Of a stretch of DNA of 64,000 bases, positions 10,816 to 21,534 are shown piece by piece; positions within the stretch are counted from its first letter, which is position 1; each line of letters begins with the position of its first letter. The notes beneath the pieces are model-generated. The model saw nothing but the letters and a program-made list of their open reading frames with translations, was not told the origin of the DNA and made no database searches. A program made the translations under genes and the position numbers. The stretch is from positions 1-64,000 of the forward strand of contig JAYEVK010000273.1 of the NCBI GenBank assembly GCA_036346275.1, written 5' to 3'. The stretch is from Otatea glauca (Eukaryota; Streptophyta; Magnoliopsida; Poales; Poaceae).

Positions 10816-12168
10816 GTGCGAGATAGTTTAGCTTGACAAGATTTGCAAACAAAGATACACTACCTCATATCCGCAACGCTTGACGGTTACGTCCATATGT
10901 TGCCACCACCACGCGAGATCACGGCTATGGACGCCAGGTCTTGGCCGCATGGATATGTCGGGTGCGTGTTCGGTGTGGATACCGACGCCCGTCCGCATGC
11001 ACCGAGGTAGCGGCATCCGAGCTCGGTGCATCCGAGTGTATGAGGCATCCTCGATCTTCGTGCGTCTTGCGTCTGATGACGGTCATCCATGCCGTTGTCT
11101 CCCATCTTCGGGGAGAGTTGGCGTGGATCGATCTCTTGATCCCGACGAGGGGGACTAGGAGAGCGCGGGCGTTTCCTCGCTTTGCTTTTGCGAAACATTT
11201 TATTTCACAATGAGAGAGCAAAAAATGCAAGCAAATAGAGTGAGATCGCGAGAATGTCCGAGCGCCGAGCAAAAAATGGGCAAGAGAGAGCGCAAGAGAG
11301 TTGAGAGTTGTGCGAGAGAAAATGCAAGCCATCCCCAGATTATGGTGTGTCCAAATAAATGATCGTTGTTTCGCTATCGCTGATTCCCTCGAGTGTGAGT
11401 GTGTCCGCTCAAAATTGCTTTAGAGAGAGCGGGATGGAAATTGCGCACTCGCCATGACGAAAAATTGAAAAGCGGACGAATATGACAGTATGATGGGATC
11501 AATCAATCACATCATTCTCTCTCGCTCAAAACTTCAAATACATCAGCGCGTGATTTTCTTCCGTGATTCCTCGAGTGTGAGCATCCATTCAAAATCATGC
11601 GGTTGCATGCATGCACACACGTAACATCGAATCTTTACTAGTTCATTTTTTGAGTGACACCGCCAATCACATTCACATCGTTCTTTCCAGGCGGTAAAAA
11701 ATGGCTCTCTCTCCCCTTTCTCTCTCGGCCCCGTGCGGTCCCCGCTTCGGCGCGGCGCCTCGGCCGCTCGCCTCGCGACGCCTCTCTCTCCTCCGACGCG
11801 CCTCCTCTCCTCCAGCCTCTCCAAGGCCGCGCGCTCCTCTCCCCCTCCGGCAACCTCCGCCCCGCCGCCCGCCGCCCGCTGTCGCCGGCCTCCCGCTCCT
11901 CTCCCTCACGGCCGAGGCCTCCTCTCCCTCCTCACACAGGCGTGCGGCCGGTGTGCCTGTGTGCCGTCTTCGGACCGGGCCAGCACGGGCACGGCCCAAA
12001 CGGGCGTGCCGGGTCGTGCCGCCCGTCGTGCTCAGATTTTAGGTTCAGACGCCCGACCTACAAGAATAAACCGACGGCATGGTCCGCTAACGTCTCGACC
12101 GAAGCTTTGGCGTGCCGCGTGCCCTCGTGCCCGCCGGCCACCGAGGCACGGCCATGTGCCCACCACTA
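10816..12168 (-). other. 5' region of the hAT element: GA-rich leader and GC-rich subterminal DNA
   Basis: From 11200 to 11330 the sequence is purine-rich with many GAGAGAG and GCAAAAAATG-like words. From 11690 to 12000 it becomes about 75% GC, with C-rich codon-like runs and no recognisable domain. I take it as the transposase leader and promoter side plus subterminal DNA. A captured host-gene piece is possible for the GC-rich part but not shown. Confidence 0.5.
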
Positions 12169-12176
12169 GTCCATGC
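12169..12176. repeat. right target site duplication of the hAT element
   Basis: GTCCATGC, identical to 8115-8122, directly follows the element end CCACCACTA. Confidence 0.9.
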
Positions 12177-12624
12177 ATCGGATGCCAAAGGGCATCAATA
12201 CATCTGAAAAGATGACATAGTTACAGACTACATCGAAATATGGTTATAAGTTTAAGGATACAAGATGACACAAATTTTTCACGCTAAGGGACGGAGAAAA
12301 TGCCTTAAGCTAAGGTACGAGAACTAAGTGTTGCAGCGGTAAAGTATGAGCTCGTGGACTAGCTAGTGCTTCTCCACGATGTTCATACCTTCAACAAAAG
12401 CTCCAATGACCTTCGACAAAAGGTACAGGTGGATAGGTAGAAAATAATTAGGGACGTGAGATAACTTTCTCTAAGAAACTCGGTAAAATAGCCCGTACCT
12501 ACGGGAGGAGGGGTGCGTGAGTACATGTTCCTTCGAAGTAAGTTCATGTTGTGTCACCACTTCAGTGTTAATACACTAAATACTGATGTGACCATGTGAC
12601 GCTACCCAAATAGTGAAAACTGCA
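12177..12624. other. unassigned intergenic sequence
   Basis: There is mixed composition and no ORF over 60 codons that resembles a known protein. I saw no repeat partner in the window. Confidence 0.4.
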
Positions 12625-12840
12625 TATACTCCGTATATTAAACGCGGTAGTTTTTCCGTACGCTCACTGCCTCCACGTCAAAGCCTGCGCGACGTGGCCG
12701 CGTGGTGGAGCTCCGCATCGCCCGCATGCACAGGAAAGCGGCCGGCCGTGTGTACGACGCGCACCACGTGCGCCCATGTCGCCCGCGTGACTCAGCCGTT
12801 AATCCGGCTTATATATTTGAACGCCGTTATTTCGCAAAAG

Positions 12841-12918
12841 CGTTCGCGCGGCGCGGCGGTAAGACTCCTCGCACTCGCGCCGTCGGTCGCAGGTTCGACT
12901 CCCCGCTCCCACGCATTA
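12841..12918 (+). ncRNA. tRNA-like segment with pol III A and B box matches (relic)
   Basis: GGTTCGACTCC at 12892-12902 is a perfect match to the B-box consensus GGTTCGANTCC. GCGCGGCGGTAAG at 12851-12863 resembles an A box, at a tRNA-like distance. A short GCGT/ACGC pairing could act as a remnant acceptor stem. No proper anticodon loop forms by eye, so this is not a functional tRNA gene. It is more like a SINE-type or captured tRNA relic. Confidence 0.55.
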
Positions 12919-13050
12919 ATCGGGCGCGCGGGCAAGACGCAGGTGACGCATGCCGCTCGTTTTTTTGCGAAAAAATGCTTGTAAGTTTCAAAAATTACAT
13001 GTAAGTCCTGTTTTGCGTGGGAAATCTGTGTTGTTTTGCAGAAAGAGACC

Positions 13051-13265
13051 CGAACTTCTATTTTTTTTTTGCAGAAAGGACTCCAAAAAAATTCTAAGAT
13101 TACATGATAGTCCGTCTTTTTCCCGAACTTCTATTTTTTTTGCAGAAAGGACTCCAAAAAATTTCTAAAATTACATGATAATCCGTCTTTTTACCGAACT
13201 TCTATTTTTTTTGCATAATAGACTCCAAAAAATTTCTAAGATTACAGGATAGTCCGTCTTTTTTC
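13051..13265 (+). repeat. 71-bp tandem repeat, about three units
   Basis: Units containing TTTTTGCAGAAAGGACTCC and TCTAAGATTACATGATAGTC begin near 13071, 13142 and 13213. They form the 3' half of Helitron H4. The array is non-coding. Confidence 0.75.
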
Positions 13266-13400
13266 GAAAATTCCTAAACTTACATATTAGTCATTTTTTT
13301 CCTATAAATCTCCTAAAAACAGTAAACATCTAGATATCTTTCTTCACGTACAAACCCGAATTTCACGACTGGAGCGTGCCCGCCGCGCCCACGTGTCTAG

Positions 13401-13705
13401 TTGAGCAAAAGAACCAACGAAATGCAATGAAACAAGCTCAGCAAGCAGAGATTAATACACATGCCATGCCCCCAGGAGAAACTGGGGGCCTCCAAGGCCC
13501 TCACTAATCCGTATAATCATCTACAGCCCCTATGGACTTTGTATTGTTTCTTATGCAAAACTATCACTATCACCTTCTCGATTGACAAACAAAAACCATT
13601 TCTTACACAGAAGAAACAAAAACCAAAGCCAAAAACGAACACCGAACAAAAAAGGAAGTACTTCGATTTCTTGCTCGATTCCCATTTGAGTTCTTGCGAT
13701 TCACT
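13401..13705 (-). other. 3' flank and probable 3' UTR of the DUF4408/DUF761 gene
   Basis: This lies downstream of the stop codon of the minus-strand gene and ends at the Helitron H4 boundary. The transcript end cannot be fixed because no single canonical AATAAA stands out on the minus strand. Confidence 0.4.
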
Positions 13706-14769
13706 TCAGTAATGGCTGCTGGCCCTGGCGATCATGTCGTTGTAGTGCTTGAGCGACTCCTGTCGCTGCAGCCGCATCTCCATGTTGAATTTGTTGATGA
13801 AGGCCTCCACCCGCCGGTTCAGCTCGTCCTGCCCCAGCGACGGTTCGCGGCGCACCTTCCTCTCTCCTCCTCCTCCCGCGTCGTCGTTGAACGTCTCCGC
13901 CTCCTCGCCGTCGCCGGAGGGGCGGCGGCCGGGGCGGGTCTCCCAGGTGTCCGACTTCTTGAGGTGCCGCGCCAGCGGCGGCGCGCGCCCCTCCGTGATG
14001 GCTTTCCACGTGCTCTCCAGCGTCTCCTCCCTCCGCGGCCGCGCCACCCGCAGCGCCCTGCTCCCTGCAACAGCATGCCCAATCCAGGGCTGGGCAAGAT
14101 CAGCGGGAAATAGTGGCGAGTTGTTGCTTAGTGTTAACGATTGGGTGGTGTCGTGTTGTTACCTTCAGGGCTGGGCTTGGTCGCCTTCTTGCTGAACCTC
14201 GCTGACACCAGCGGCTTCTCCCTCGAGTTGGTAAGGTCCGCTAACGGCGCCACCTCGTTCTGTACCTCCGCCTCCGCCTCCGTGCCCCTCCGCCGCGGCG
14301 TCCATGCCGACCTTGAAATCGAAAACTCCTCCTCGTCGTCCTCAACCTCCGGCGCCGGCGCCGGCGCCGTCTTCTCCACCGGTTCCTCCACGGGCACGGC
14401 CTCGGGAGCCCGGAACTCGGGGACCGGTACGGGCACCGCCGTCGCCGTCGCCATCACCACCACAGGCGCAGGCACCGGCACCGGCACTGGAGCTAGTGCT
14501 GGCTCTGACTCCTCCGTGGCGGCTGCGGCGTGGGAGGTCGACTGACGGTTAGACTGGAAGCGCGAGGACGCGGCTATGGAGATGATGATGGCGTTGATGA
14601 CAAGATACAGATACGGCGGCGTGAGCCACGTTGCCGCCGCTGCCTTCGCGCGCGGCAGCTCTTCCGCCACGAACCCCGCCGCCGCCGGCCCCACGAACCG
14701 CACCCCCGCCGCCACCAGCACCGCCGCCGCGGCCGCCGTCGCCGCCTTTACCGTCCGCGCGTACCCCAT
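13706..14769 (-). CDS. DUF4408 and DUF761 domain membrane protein (two exons)
   Basis: Predicted CDS is complement(13706..14064, 14163..14769), 966 nt giving 321 residues. Exon 1 ends at a CTGAAG|GTAACA donor and exon 2 starts after TTGCAG. The splice restores frame. Residues about 40-72 hold the DUF4408 signature WLTPPYLYLVINAIIISIA, a hydrophobic segment. Another hydrophobic stretch covers residues 8-25. A Pro/Val/Ala-rich linker (about 90-130) and an acidic EVEDDEEEF patch follow. The C-terminus LNRRVEAFINKFNMEMRLQR is the DUF761 motif ending at the stop. This architecture is a known plant family of mostly uncharacterised, probably membrane-associated proteins. The ATG at 14769 is chosen because the upstream in-frame extension has no ATG. 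Intact frame, strong GC3 bias and clean splice sites make it the one convincing host gene. Confidence 0.93.
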
Positions 14770-14910
14770 CCCCACCCTCCTCCCTCGTCGTCCGAGCAGT
14801 TCCAGCTCCCCAACCCAAGCGAATCCTTCGACCGTTTCCTTCCCCTGCCGTGTGGTGCGTGCAGCGAAACGGGAACCAAGCAAGGAGAGGTGGGCGCAGC
14901 GAGACGGTCA

Positions 14911-14916
14911 TTTATA
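14911..14916 (-). promoter_or_regulatory. TATA box of the DUF4408/DUF761 gene
   Basis: The minus strand reads GCGCTATAAATGACC. This puts a transcription start near 14880 and leaves about 110 nt of 5' UTR before the ATG. Confidence 0.65.
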
Positions 14917-14938
14917 GCGCCAACGCGCGGAGATGATG

Positions 14939-14945
14939 ACACGTG
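14939..14945. promoter_or_regulatory. G-box / ABRE-like element
   Basis: ACACGTGA contains the palindrome CACGTG about 25 bp upstream of the TATA box. bZIP and bHLH factors bind such sites in plants. Its activity here is an inference. Confidence 0.5.
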
Positions 14946-15869
14946 AGCCGTCGGATGCGGTTTCCGACGGCGGGAGATGAACGGGAGGCTCTAGTGCACG
15001 GTTTTTCTTCATCGGAAAGGTCTAGATCAGTAATGGTGTGCCTCGTGTGGCCGTGGGGACGCCCCAGGGTCCTTGGCCGGTGGCGACAGCTGGATGTAGA
15101 CCAGTCCTAATTGCTCGGTGCCTATATCAGTTTCCCAAAAACTTATCTATTTCTATTAATTCCTTTTTAAATGATTATATTCGATACGTATGGATTTATC
15201 TTGGAACGTACTATCATAATATTATAATTTTATTGGATTCTTAAATATATTACGATAAAAATTAGTGGTCAAAGTTAAATTTTAAAAACCGTATCGGTAT
15301 CTAAACGATAACTATTTCGCGACGGAAATGAAGACATGACTAGCCACATTCCATATTGAACGAAACGCTCAGATAAATTTTTGTATTAGTTTTTTCGTTG
15401 TCTCTAAACAGCTAGAGATCTCCTTCCCGTAACAAAGCATCCGTTTATACCTGTCATGTGGGCTTGTTCGTGTGATGCATGTTCCATGCCCTGGAGATAA
15501 TAAAAGGATGACGAGAGAGAAAAAAAGATGATGGAGAGCTCAAACGGTCAAAAAAAGAACCGTTGGGTGCGGTGAGAGAGCCGAGCTGAGAGCGGGCGCG
15601 CGGGTCCCACCCGCCAGACCGACCCGTTTTCTGTGGCACTGCGGCGCTGCCACGTACTCTGGCCTCGGGATTCCGCCATCCCGCTTAACCTAACCAGAGC
15701 TTCCGCTTTGTCTGACAGTCTGAGCCAGCGGGCGCTGAGCTGGCAGCCGCTTTCCCGACGTAACGCTCCAGCTCAGCTGACATCACGGACGCCGAGGCTT
15801 GCGAGTGCTCGTGTCAATCTTCTCTTCGCCCACACAAACACAAATGCACTAGGTACTAACACCTACAGT
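14946..15869. other. upstream intergenic region with a possible degenerate Stowaway MITE
   Basis: From about 15130 to 15340 the sequence is AT-rich with words often seen inside grass Stowaway-like MITEs (TTGGATTCTTAAATATATTA, GTGGTCAAAGTTAAATTTT, GCGACGGAAATG). Clean TA-flanked TIRs are missing. The rest, including a GC-richer stretch at 15600-15830, holds no ORF I can name. Confidence 0.35.
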
Positions 15870-15878
15870 GATATACGA
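15870..15878. repeat. left 9-bp target duplication of the MULE
   Basis: GATATACGA directly precedes the TIR and recurs exactly at 26133-26141 after the other TIR. Nine bases is the Mutator duplication length. Confidence 0.92.
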
Positions 15879-16185
15879 GAAATTTTTACAATCCTGACCT
15901 CATAGTTCATTTTTTTTCGAAATTAGCCTCATCTATGAAATAATTTCAAAAATGACCCCCTTACAATGTATTCCAGCGGTGGTTGAGCGCTTGAATTTTT
16001 TTGTTTTTCCCTTTTCCGGTGGTCACGATCGCACTAAATTTTTTAATTATTTTCCACGATTCCAAATGGCCACGACCACTTGAAAAAAATTTTTTGTGTT
16101 TTTTTTGATGCGCGACGCACGAAAAATAATTTTTAAAACGTCGCGTGAGGAATTCGTGATGCGGTCAGCACTGATTCCATGACAC
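15879..16185 (+). repeat. MULE1 left terminal inverted repeat
   Basis: The sequence from GAAATTTTTACAATCCTGAC through the ATTAGCCTCATCTATGAAAT block to the CGTCGCGTGAGG block is matched inverted at 25840-26132. Differences are mostly single bases and short indels in A or T runs. Confidence 0.9.
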
Positions 16186-16860
16186 TCTGCACATGCAGAC
16201 GCGGCGGCCGCTTTTATTTTTTTGAGATTCGAAAAATGTCTTTCTATGTATCTATGAAGATAAAATAAAAATTATTTTACGATGATATTTAATTTTTAAA
16301 ATTTTTCATTTGTTCTAGCATGGCACATATAATTTTCGAGGATCCGGACATTAAAATTGCAAAACTAAAATTCCGCGATCCGCTAGATTGTACTATTTGG
16401 AGGCGTTTTGTTATCCGATGAATGTGTAATCGCGAGGAAAATTATCTGTGTACGGGTTAGAAATAAATAAAAAATTCAAATTTTTCAATGTAATCTAAAT
16501 ATGGTCTTCATGAAATTTTGAAAATTAACCGGACTTATGCACATTTTTTTGGGAGGAAAATTAATTTTTGTGGAAGTATTTCAGATCGATTTTATTGAAA
16601 AATCATTTGTAACCAATGAGCTCTAATTATTAAAAGTCGGTGTTATTTTGGCGGTTGCTAGAATACTATAGTTAAAAGTATGGTCAATAAATTCGGGAGA
16701 AATCATATTTGTCGATGATAACTATTGTAGTGTTTCACGTAATTATTTGTCATCAATTATCTTCGTAAAAATAAAATTTTGTTGTCCGTCATGCTCTTTT
16801 GATGTGCGACAAATTTGACAACAAATAAAACGATATTCATATTTGAAAGTCACTGGCGAG
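16186..16860. other. AT-rich DNA between the MULE1 left TIR and the Myb/SANT gene
   Basis: There is no ORF. The part from about 16425 onward is shared, inverted, with 34390-34606. The part between is absent from that second copy. Confidence 0.5.
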
Positions 16861-16868
16861 ATACAAAG

Positions 16869-17794
16869 TTAGATACATTCATATTTCAATGCCTCTTCCG
16901 ATAGTGTTTGAACGCCAAGGTGAAGGTGAAACGAAATCATCATCATCGTCATCATCATTATTTGCATAGTTAGAGCAAGCCCACTCCGGTGGTGCTCGAA
17001 CGCCAAGCGGAGGTGAAACGAAAGCGCCATCATCGTCGTCATTTCCATAGTTAGGAGCATGCTCCTCAGGTGGTGCTTGAACGGCCTTTTCCGATATTGC
17101 TTGAACGCCAAGGTGGAGGTGAAACAAAATCGTCATCATCATCATCGCCGCCATTTGCATAGTTAGGAGCATGCCCTCCGATGGTGGTTGCACGTCCTCT
17201 TGAACTTGCCGATGCAAAGAAGATGTTGTGTCGATCTCTACCTCCGTTAGATTCGCTATGCGTCTTCGCCATCCGGGCATCATACCCCCGCCAAGAGCAT
17301 ATGCATCGCTAAGAATTTGGGATTGGTTTGTTTAGCAACTCTTCATCCTCCGGGAATGACTAACACGAAGTTTAACATACGAAATAGTGAACTTATGTAT
17401 AATGCACAAAAGATTAGTAAGGTGAACAAATATGAAATAACTAACCTTAATATGGTCTGCATACCGATCGGGTAGCATCAGTACCTTGTAATATCTTATA
17501 GAGAAACCTGTAGAAGAAGGGTGATCGGCTAGTTCGCACACCCTGAAATACCTTTGACACCACCATTGCAAGTGTGCCTTCAGGTCGTCGACGGTCACAA
17601 GGTTCAGGCCAGATGTTGTCAAGGCTTGCCTCCGCAATGTCGGGCGCCACTTGCAATTTGGACACCACTTTACTTAGGTTCTCCTCCTTGAATGGACCAT
17701 CCTTCCCACCACGCGTAACCTTCAACGTGTGATGAAGAGCTACGTTGCTCATATCAGGTGTCCACGATAATGCTCTGCTAGAGGATCCAGCCAT
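16869..17794 (-). pseudogene. Myb/SANT-like DNA-binding domain gene of MULE1, frameshifted
   Basis: The ATG at 17794 opens MAGSSSRALSWTPDMSNVAL. The W-T-P-x-M start, the FKEENLSKVVSKLQ block, the overlapping-frame WRPTLRRQALTTSGLN and DDLKAHLQWWCQRY blocks resemble the Myb/SANT-like fold found in trihelix and PIF/Harbinger ORF1 proteins (family inference). Compared with the second copy at 33451 it lacks two bases at LQ|WRP, a frameshift. A probable intron lies near 17340-17440, followed by FPEDEELLNKPIP and MMPGWRRR blocks. The 3' part encodes repeated NYAN-acidic-FVSPPPWRS units. A role in DNA binding at element ends is inferred, not shown. Confidence 0.65.
16885..17185 (-). repeat. coding minisatellite, three units of about 90-110 bp
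   Basis: The units hold CATAGTTAGGAGCATGC-like and GGTGAAACGAAAATCATCATC-like words and encode NYAN, a run of Asp, then FVSPPPWRS. The array is also present inverted at 34080-34350, so it predates the duplication of this gene. Confidence 0.75.
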
Positions 17795-17842
17795 GGTGAA
17801 TAAGTGTGAGTGGGAGTTGTGGATGTGTGCCTGCGGTTTTAC

Positions 17843-17850
17843 CTTTTATA
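17843..17850 (-). promoter_or_regulatory. TATA box of the MULE1 Myb/SANT gene
   Basis: The minus strand reads GAGTCTATAAAAGG about 50 bp upstream of the ATG. The same sequence and spacing occur at 33397-33404 in the second copy. Confidence 0.7.
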
Positions 17851-18440
17851 GACTCGAAGGAGTGGTGTATGGTCTAAGTGTTGGAAAGTAAGCATACAGA
17901 CATATTGCAAAACAACGCCGCAGTGTGTAGTCTAGTCGGGCTGAAAAGGGAGTCATGCATGCAAATTGTCAACACTGACAAAAGTAGGCAGTGAGTGGTC
18001 ACTTCGAGCTGTGCCAGCATGTATGACAAAGCCTTTATGAGAACGGGTAGAAAAAAGAGTAGAAGTCCACCAGTGTGTGGTCAAATCGGCGTGAGGAAGC
18101 TATAGGTAGAGTGTTGTGAAATCGACCTGAAAAAGTTGTAAGCATTGGGCATGTCAGTTTGCTATTTGCGCTGGAAAAGCCATTGCACTTTCGTCGTCTC
18201 TATAATTTGTCATGTGAACATGTTTTTTTACTGAGTATCTTTTGTGGATAAAATGTTAACCGTTAACCATTTGATGAAGATAATATCTATTAATGACCGA
18301 GTGATCGTCAAACTGGTGATGTTTTTGAAGTGCTTGATGGTTTGATATTCAAAGATGGTTTCATGCATAAAAGGGTTGCTTCTCCTCGTGAGTTGTGTAA
18401 TCGTGATGGACCATGGCCTTCATTAGGCCGATGTGAGTAA

Positions 18441-18825
18441 ACAAAAAATCATATGTAATGAAAGCAACATTCCATATCGACACAGTAATAAGGATTATCA
18501 TTCTTAGACCAATACAAACGGGCTGAAAGCAAACATCAATTACACGTACGCACTGCAGTTATCACTATAACCGATCACTGCCTCGTAGCGTCAACTCTGA
18601 TCTTATCGCCGCTTTCGCTGACCGCGAATTTGGTCCTCTGGGAATGTGAACCGGTCGGGCTCGTGTGTCGTGCTACGCAGCTCGTAACGTGTGTCCTCTG
18701 TCTCGCGAGGTGCCAGATCTTCTGGTTGGGAAGCACGCTTATGCGTAGTCAACATGTCTCCCACCCACCGGGAGGTGCATTGGAATGCGATGTTAATGTC
18801 ATGCCCAAAAATGAGTGCATTTAAA
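18441..18825. other. MULE1 spacer beyond the inverted-duplicate boundary
   Basis: Similarity to the inverted copy stops at 18440. The remaining bases show no ORF I recognise and may include the 3' end of the plant-mobile-domain gene. Confidence 0.35.
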
Positions 18826-19706
18826 TTACACGAGACACTTACCGATGAGTGTTGCGGGGCAGATTGCGCCGCCCATTGGGAGAACTTCGTCCCGCAGAAA
18901 CTGCGCTGACAAATCTTGTCGACGGCGTCGTGTTAGAAATAACTTGAGTTGCACAAACATACGGCCCTGGCGCCACCAAGTCTGGCGAGGTGGGTGCCGA
19001 GAGTAGCGATGGGTCATAAACATACCCTGACCATAGCTTCTTTGGTGGGCATCTTGCTCGGGGTGTCCACGTGAGTGGGTGTATCTACCTCGTGACTCGG
19101 CGGTGGCGGAGAGTTTGATCCTACGCACGCCCCGCAAAAGAACGTGATCTGACAGAATGTTAGGTACCTCGAAAGTAATGTTCAACAAACAGTATTAACT
19201 TCAAATAAAGGAAACATACCTCATGTGGCGCTGTGTAGATGGCGTGCGACATCGAAGCGTGAAAGGCGTGGGGGTATAAGCTGGCGAGAAACCGAAATCC
19301 TGCGGTAAATGTGCATGCGAGGACTCGAGGCAAGTCTCGTCGGGCCTAGACGACGAAGGCATGAGAGTTTGATCTCTACGCCGCTGTGCAAAAGGGCGTG
19401 GTATTACCAATTAAGGAAATTTGGATGAGTAGTTCATAGTACGAGAGTTGAATGTATGTCGTACCTCCGAATCGATGGCCATCTTGAGAGGAAGATGATC
19501 GTGAAAAGATCGATCGTCTTCCGCCCATGCTCAGCGTGACGGCACCGGAGATGAAGGGCGAGCGCCTCGCTCACCAACCCGTGACGCCAACGCCACCGTG
19601 GCGGCACGATGTCAATGCCCTTATGGTGCCGTAGACTCCGCATGACTCGGCGTAGAACCCCTACTAGGCTAGACTTAGGGCGTTCGGCCTCATCTTTATC
19701 TTGCAT
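18826..19706 (-). pseudogene. possible C-terminal exons of the MULE1 plant-mobile-domain gene
   Basis: The minus-strand frames hold Arg-, Ser- and Pro-rich stretches, such as SRGRYTHSRGHPEQDAHQRS and a PAYTPTPFTLRC block. Plant-mobile-domain proteins of transposons often end in such low-complexity tails. There is no domain here, and the link to the upstream gene rests on position and strand only. Confidence 0.35.
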
Positions 19707-19899
19707 CGAACTATCTTGAACATACGGGTATTACGGGCATACCGCAAGAAAACATGATTAGTAAAAGAAATATGAATTGAAATATAATGTATATGCGTAC
19801 GCGTCATCTAGGCGTGCTACACTGCAGGCTGTGGTGGCGAGGGTCAACCGCTCGACATCCGTGACCTCCTCGGGCCTTCGGGAGGTGTGGAAGTAAGGC

Positions 19900-21286
19900 G
19901 TGAAGTGGTGCGAGGCACGTACCACTCAAAACTGCGACGCACGACTCGAGGTCGTATGGTCGACCCTCCGCTACTACCGCCCGTGGCGGATCGCTCCCAT
20001 GCGGTCGTCTATGGCAACTGCGTGTCGCGCCATTCGTCGCTCCTCTGTCCCCTCCGAGTTTGCCTGCGGGAATGAAATTTGTAAGTTATAATATGTAAAT
20101 AAAAATTACAATTCATATTTATGAATCGAACGTACATATGCACTTTTCGTGGTAATGGCCAGCCAGCTTGAGGCGGGATCTGCTGGTAAAGTCCAAATTG
20201 GCGCATCACTCGAGCTGGATGGTACGCCTCCACCATATGAGAAAACACGAGGTGACACCTCGTCAACCAATAAGCACCATCCTGCGAACACAGCTGCGAC
20301 AATCCGTGCGGCGCCGTAGCGACTAACAAAGCAGGAGTCCAAGGGTTCCATGTTATATCATCCTCGTGCAGGGTCTCAAAATTATTATGAAACTCAGTGT
20401 AGACTCTGCGAGGTTTATCCCTTGCCCATCCCAAGTAGGAAGCCGTCCACCGAAACCCCATGGTGGGAGCATCAACTGGGTGTCCACCATAGTACTCAGC
20501 GTCCGACCGGTATGGGTGAACGGCCTCCCGAAAGTACGGGCGCCCAACAGGAAAATGCTCCCAAGATCATATCTGCAGCAACGTGTAGCACACTCCAAGA
20601 ACGGGCTCCTCTCCCGTTGTCTTCACGCAAGCCTCGCACAATCCCCTGTAGGTGGAGCAAAGCACCGCCGATCCAAAACTAAACTGAGGGACCTCATCGT
20701 CGTAGGCATCGCCTAAAGCCTCGCGATGTGGATGTAGCCGGGTAGACAACATCTTCTCGCCGCTGGAACAAAGACCCACCAAGCGGGAAGAGCAGGTAGG
20801 CAACAAGGTGAGTTCTCACCGTGGCCTGAGTCGCATTATTAGGGCATCGGATATAGCAGCGAAGCCATGAATGTGGAACTCGGGACTCCGCTCGAGGCGC
20901 TTGGCCAAATCTATCTTGCAACCTTATTTTCCAGTCATTCCTCCCTGAGGCGGAACTATCGGCCGCCTCGATAGGCAAGCGGTGATGTAGGCAACGCCCC
21001 GCGGTGACGGTCATCTCTCAGCCGAAGTGGAAAGTGTGGGTCTCCGGCCTCAACGATCCACTAGCGCGGATAAAGAGCGTCGAATCAAGGCTCGCCCGGT
21101 GTCCATCATCAGGGCAGCGGCGAGAGTCACGAATCCCGTAGAATGGGCACGCATCGCTCGTCAAGGGCGATGCTCCCTTGGGACCCTAAGAACGAAACAC
21201 GGTGGCACAACACCTGAAAGCCACAGCCTGCTACGATGCTTGGCATCGTAGTATGGGTCAAGCAAAGTCTGTGGGTGTGCAGCCAT
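19900..21286 (-). pseudogene. plant mobile domain (PMD) protein gene of MULE1, frameshifted
   Basis: The ATG at 21286 begins MAAHPQTLLDPYYDAKHRSR. The following frames give ERCVPILRDSGL, RPETHTFHF, SWLRCYIRCPNNATQATVRT, HLVAYLLFPLGGSLF, FSFGSAVLCSTYRGLCEAC, DDITWNPWTPALL, GAYWLTRCHLVFSHMVEAYH and VMRQFGLYQQIPP. These follow the order of the PMD family (MAIN/MAIL1-like). PMD proteins occur both as host silencing and development factors and as passengers of plant transposons. Several indels interrupt the frame. Its place between transposase and Myb/SANT genes, on the same strand inside one target duplication, shows it is element cargo. Confidence 0.83.
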
Positions 21287-21534
21287 ATCCTACAAGTACA
21301 AAAAAGAAACACAAGTTAATACGGGTAAGTTAACATGACGTGACATATCAACAAATATTATGTGACGTGACAAATCAGCAAAAATAAAATTTTGCACGGG
21401 GCGTTAAATGATATAACAATAAGTAACATGATATAGGTAGTACGGTACATGATACTACATAACAAAAAAAGAAAATTACACGAAGGTACTACACGCACAG
21501 AAAATAATTATACGAAAGAACATTGACATGCTTT

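Larger units (their letters stand above)
8123..12168 (-). mobile_element. complete hAT transposon (4,046 bp), transposase mutated
   Basis: The left end is TATAGGTGGGTGTCATG. The right end, read inward on the minus strand, is TAGTGGTGGGCACATGG. These imperfect TIRs belong to the TAGNGGTGGGCA hAT type. A perfect 8-bp duplication, GTCCATGC, flanks both ends. The minus-strand transposase occupies the middle, with a GC-rich 5' region to its right. The intact duplication argues for a recent insertion by hAT standards, although the transposase frames are already broken. A short relative with the same end type lies at 59783-60568. Confidence 0.93.
12625..13400 (+). mobile_element. non-autonomous Helitron H4 with tRNA-like segment
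   Basis: The 5' side reads TATACTCCGTATATTAAACG, the plant Helitron 5' style. The 3' side is GCGTGCCCGCCGCGCCCACG, then TGT, CTAG at 13397-13400 and a T. Between them are a 200-bp GC-rich block, a tRNA-like segment, and a 71-bp tandem array. H6 (58080-59035) has the same order of parts and nearly the same 3' end, so the two are one family. No coding capacity is visible. Confidence 0.7.

Noticed and set aside
11701..12215. 113-171-codon plus-strand ORFs
   Set aside because: GC-rich shadows in the subterminal region of the hAT element. Three frames are open at once.
12841..12918. Functional tRNA gene
   Set aside because: The B box is perfect but no normal anticodon arm forms and the segment sits inside a Helitron, so it is called a relic.
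13051..13265. CRISPR-like array
   Set aside because: Straight tandem repeat without spacers, internal to a Helitron.
14141..14946. Plus-strand ORFs opposite the DUF4408 gene
   Set aside because: They are antisense shadows of a GC-rich exon. Domain, splice and promoter evidence all support the minus strand.
19900..21286. Host MAIN/MAIL1-type silencing gene
   Set aside because: It lies inside an exact 9-bp duplication with the transposase and is frameshifted, so it is transposon cargo.
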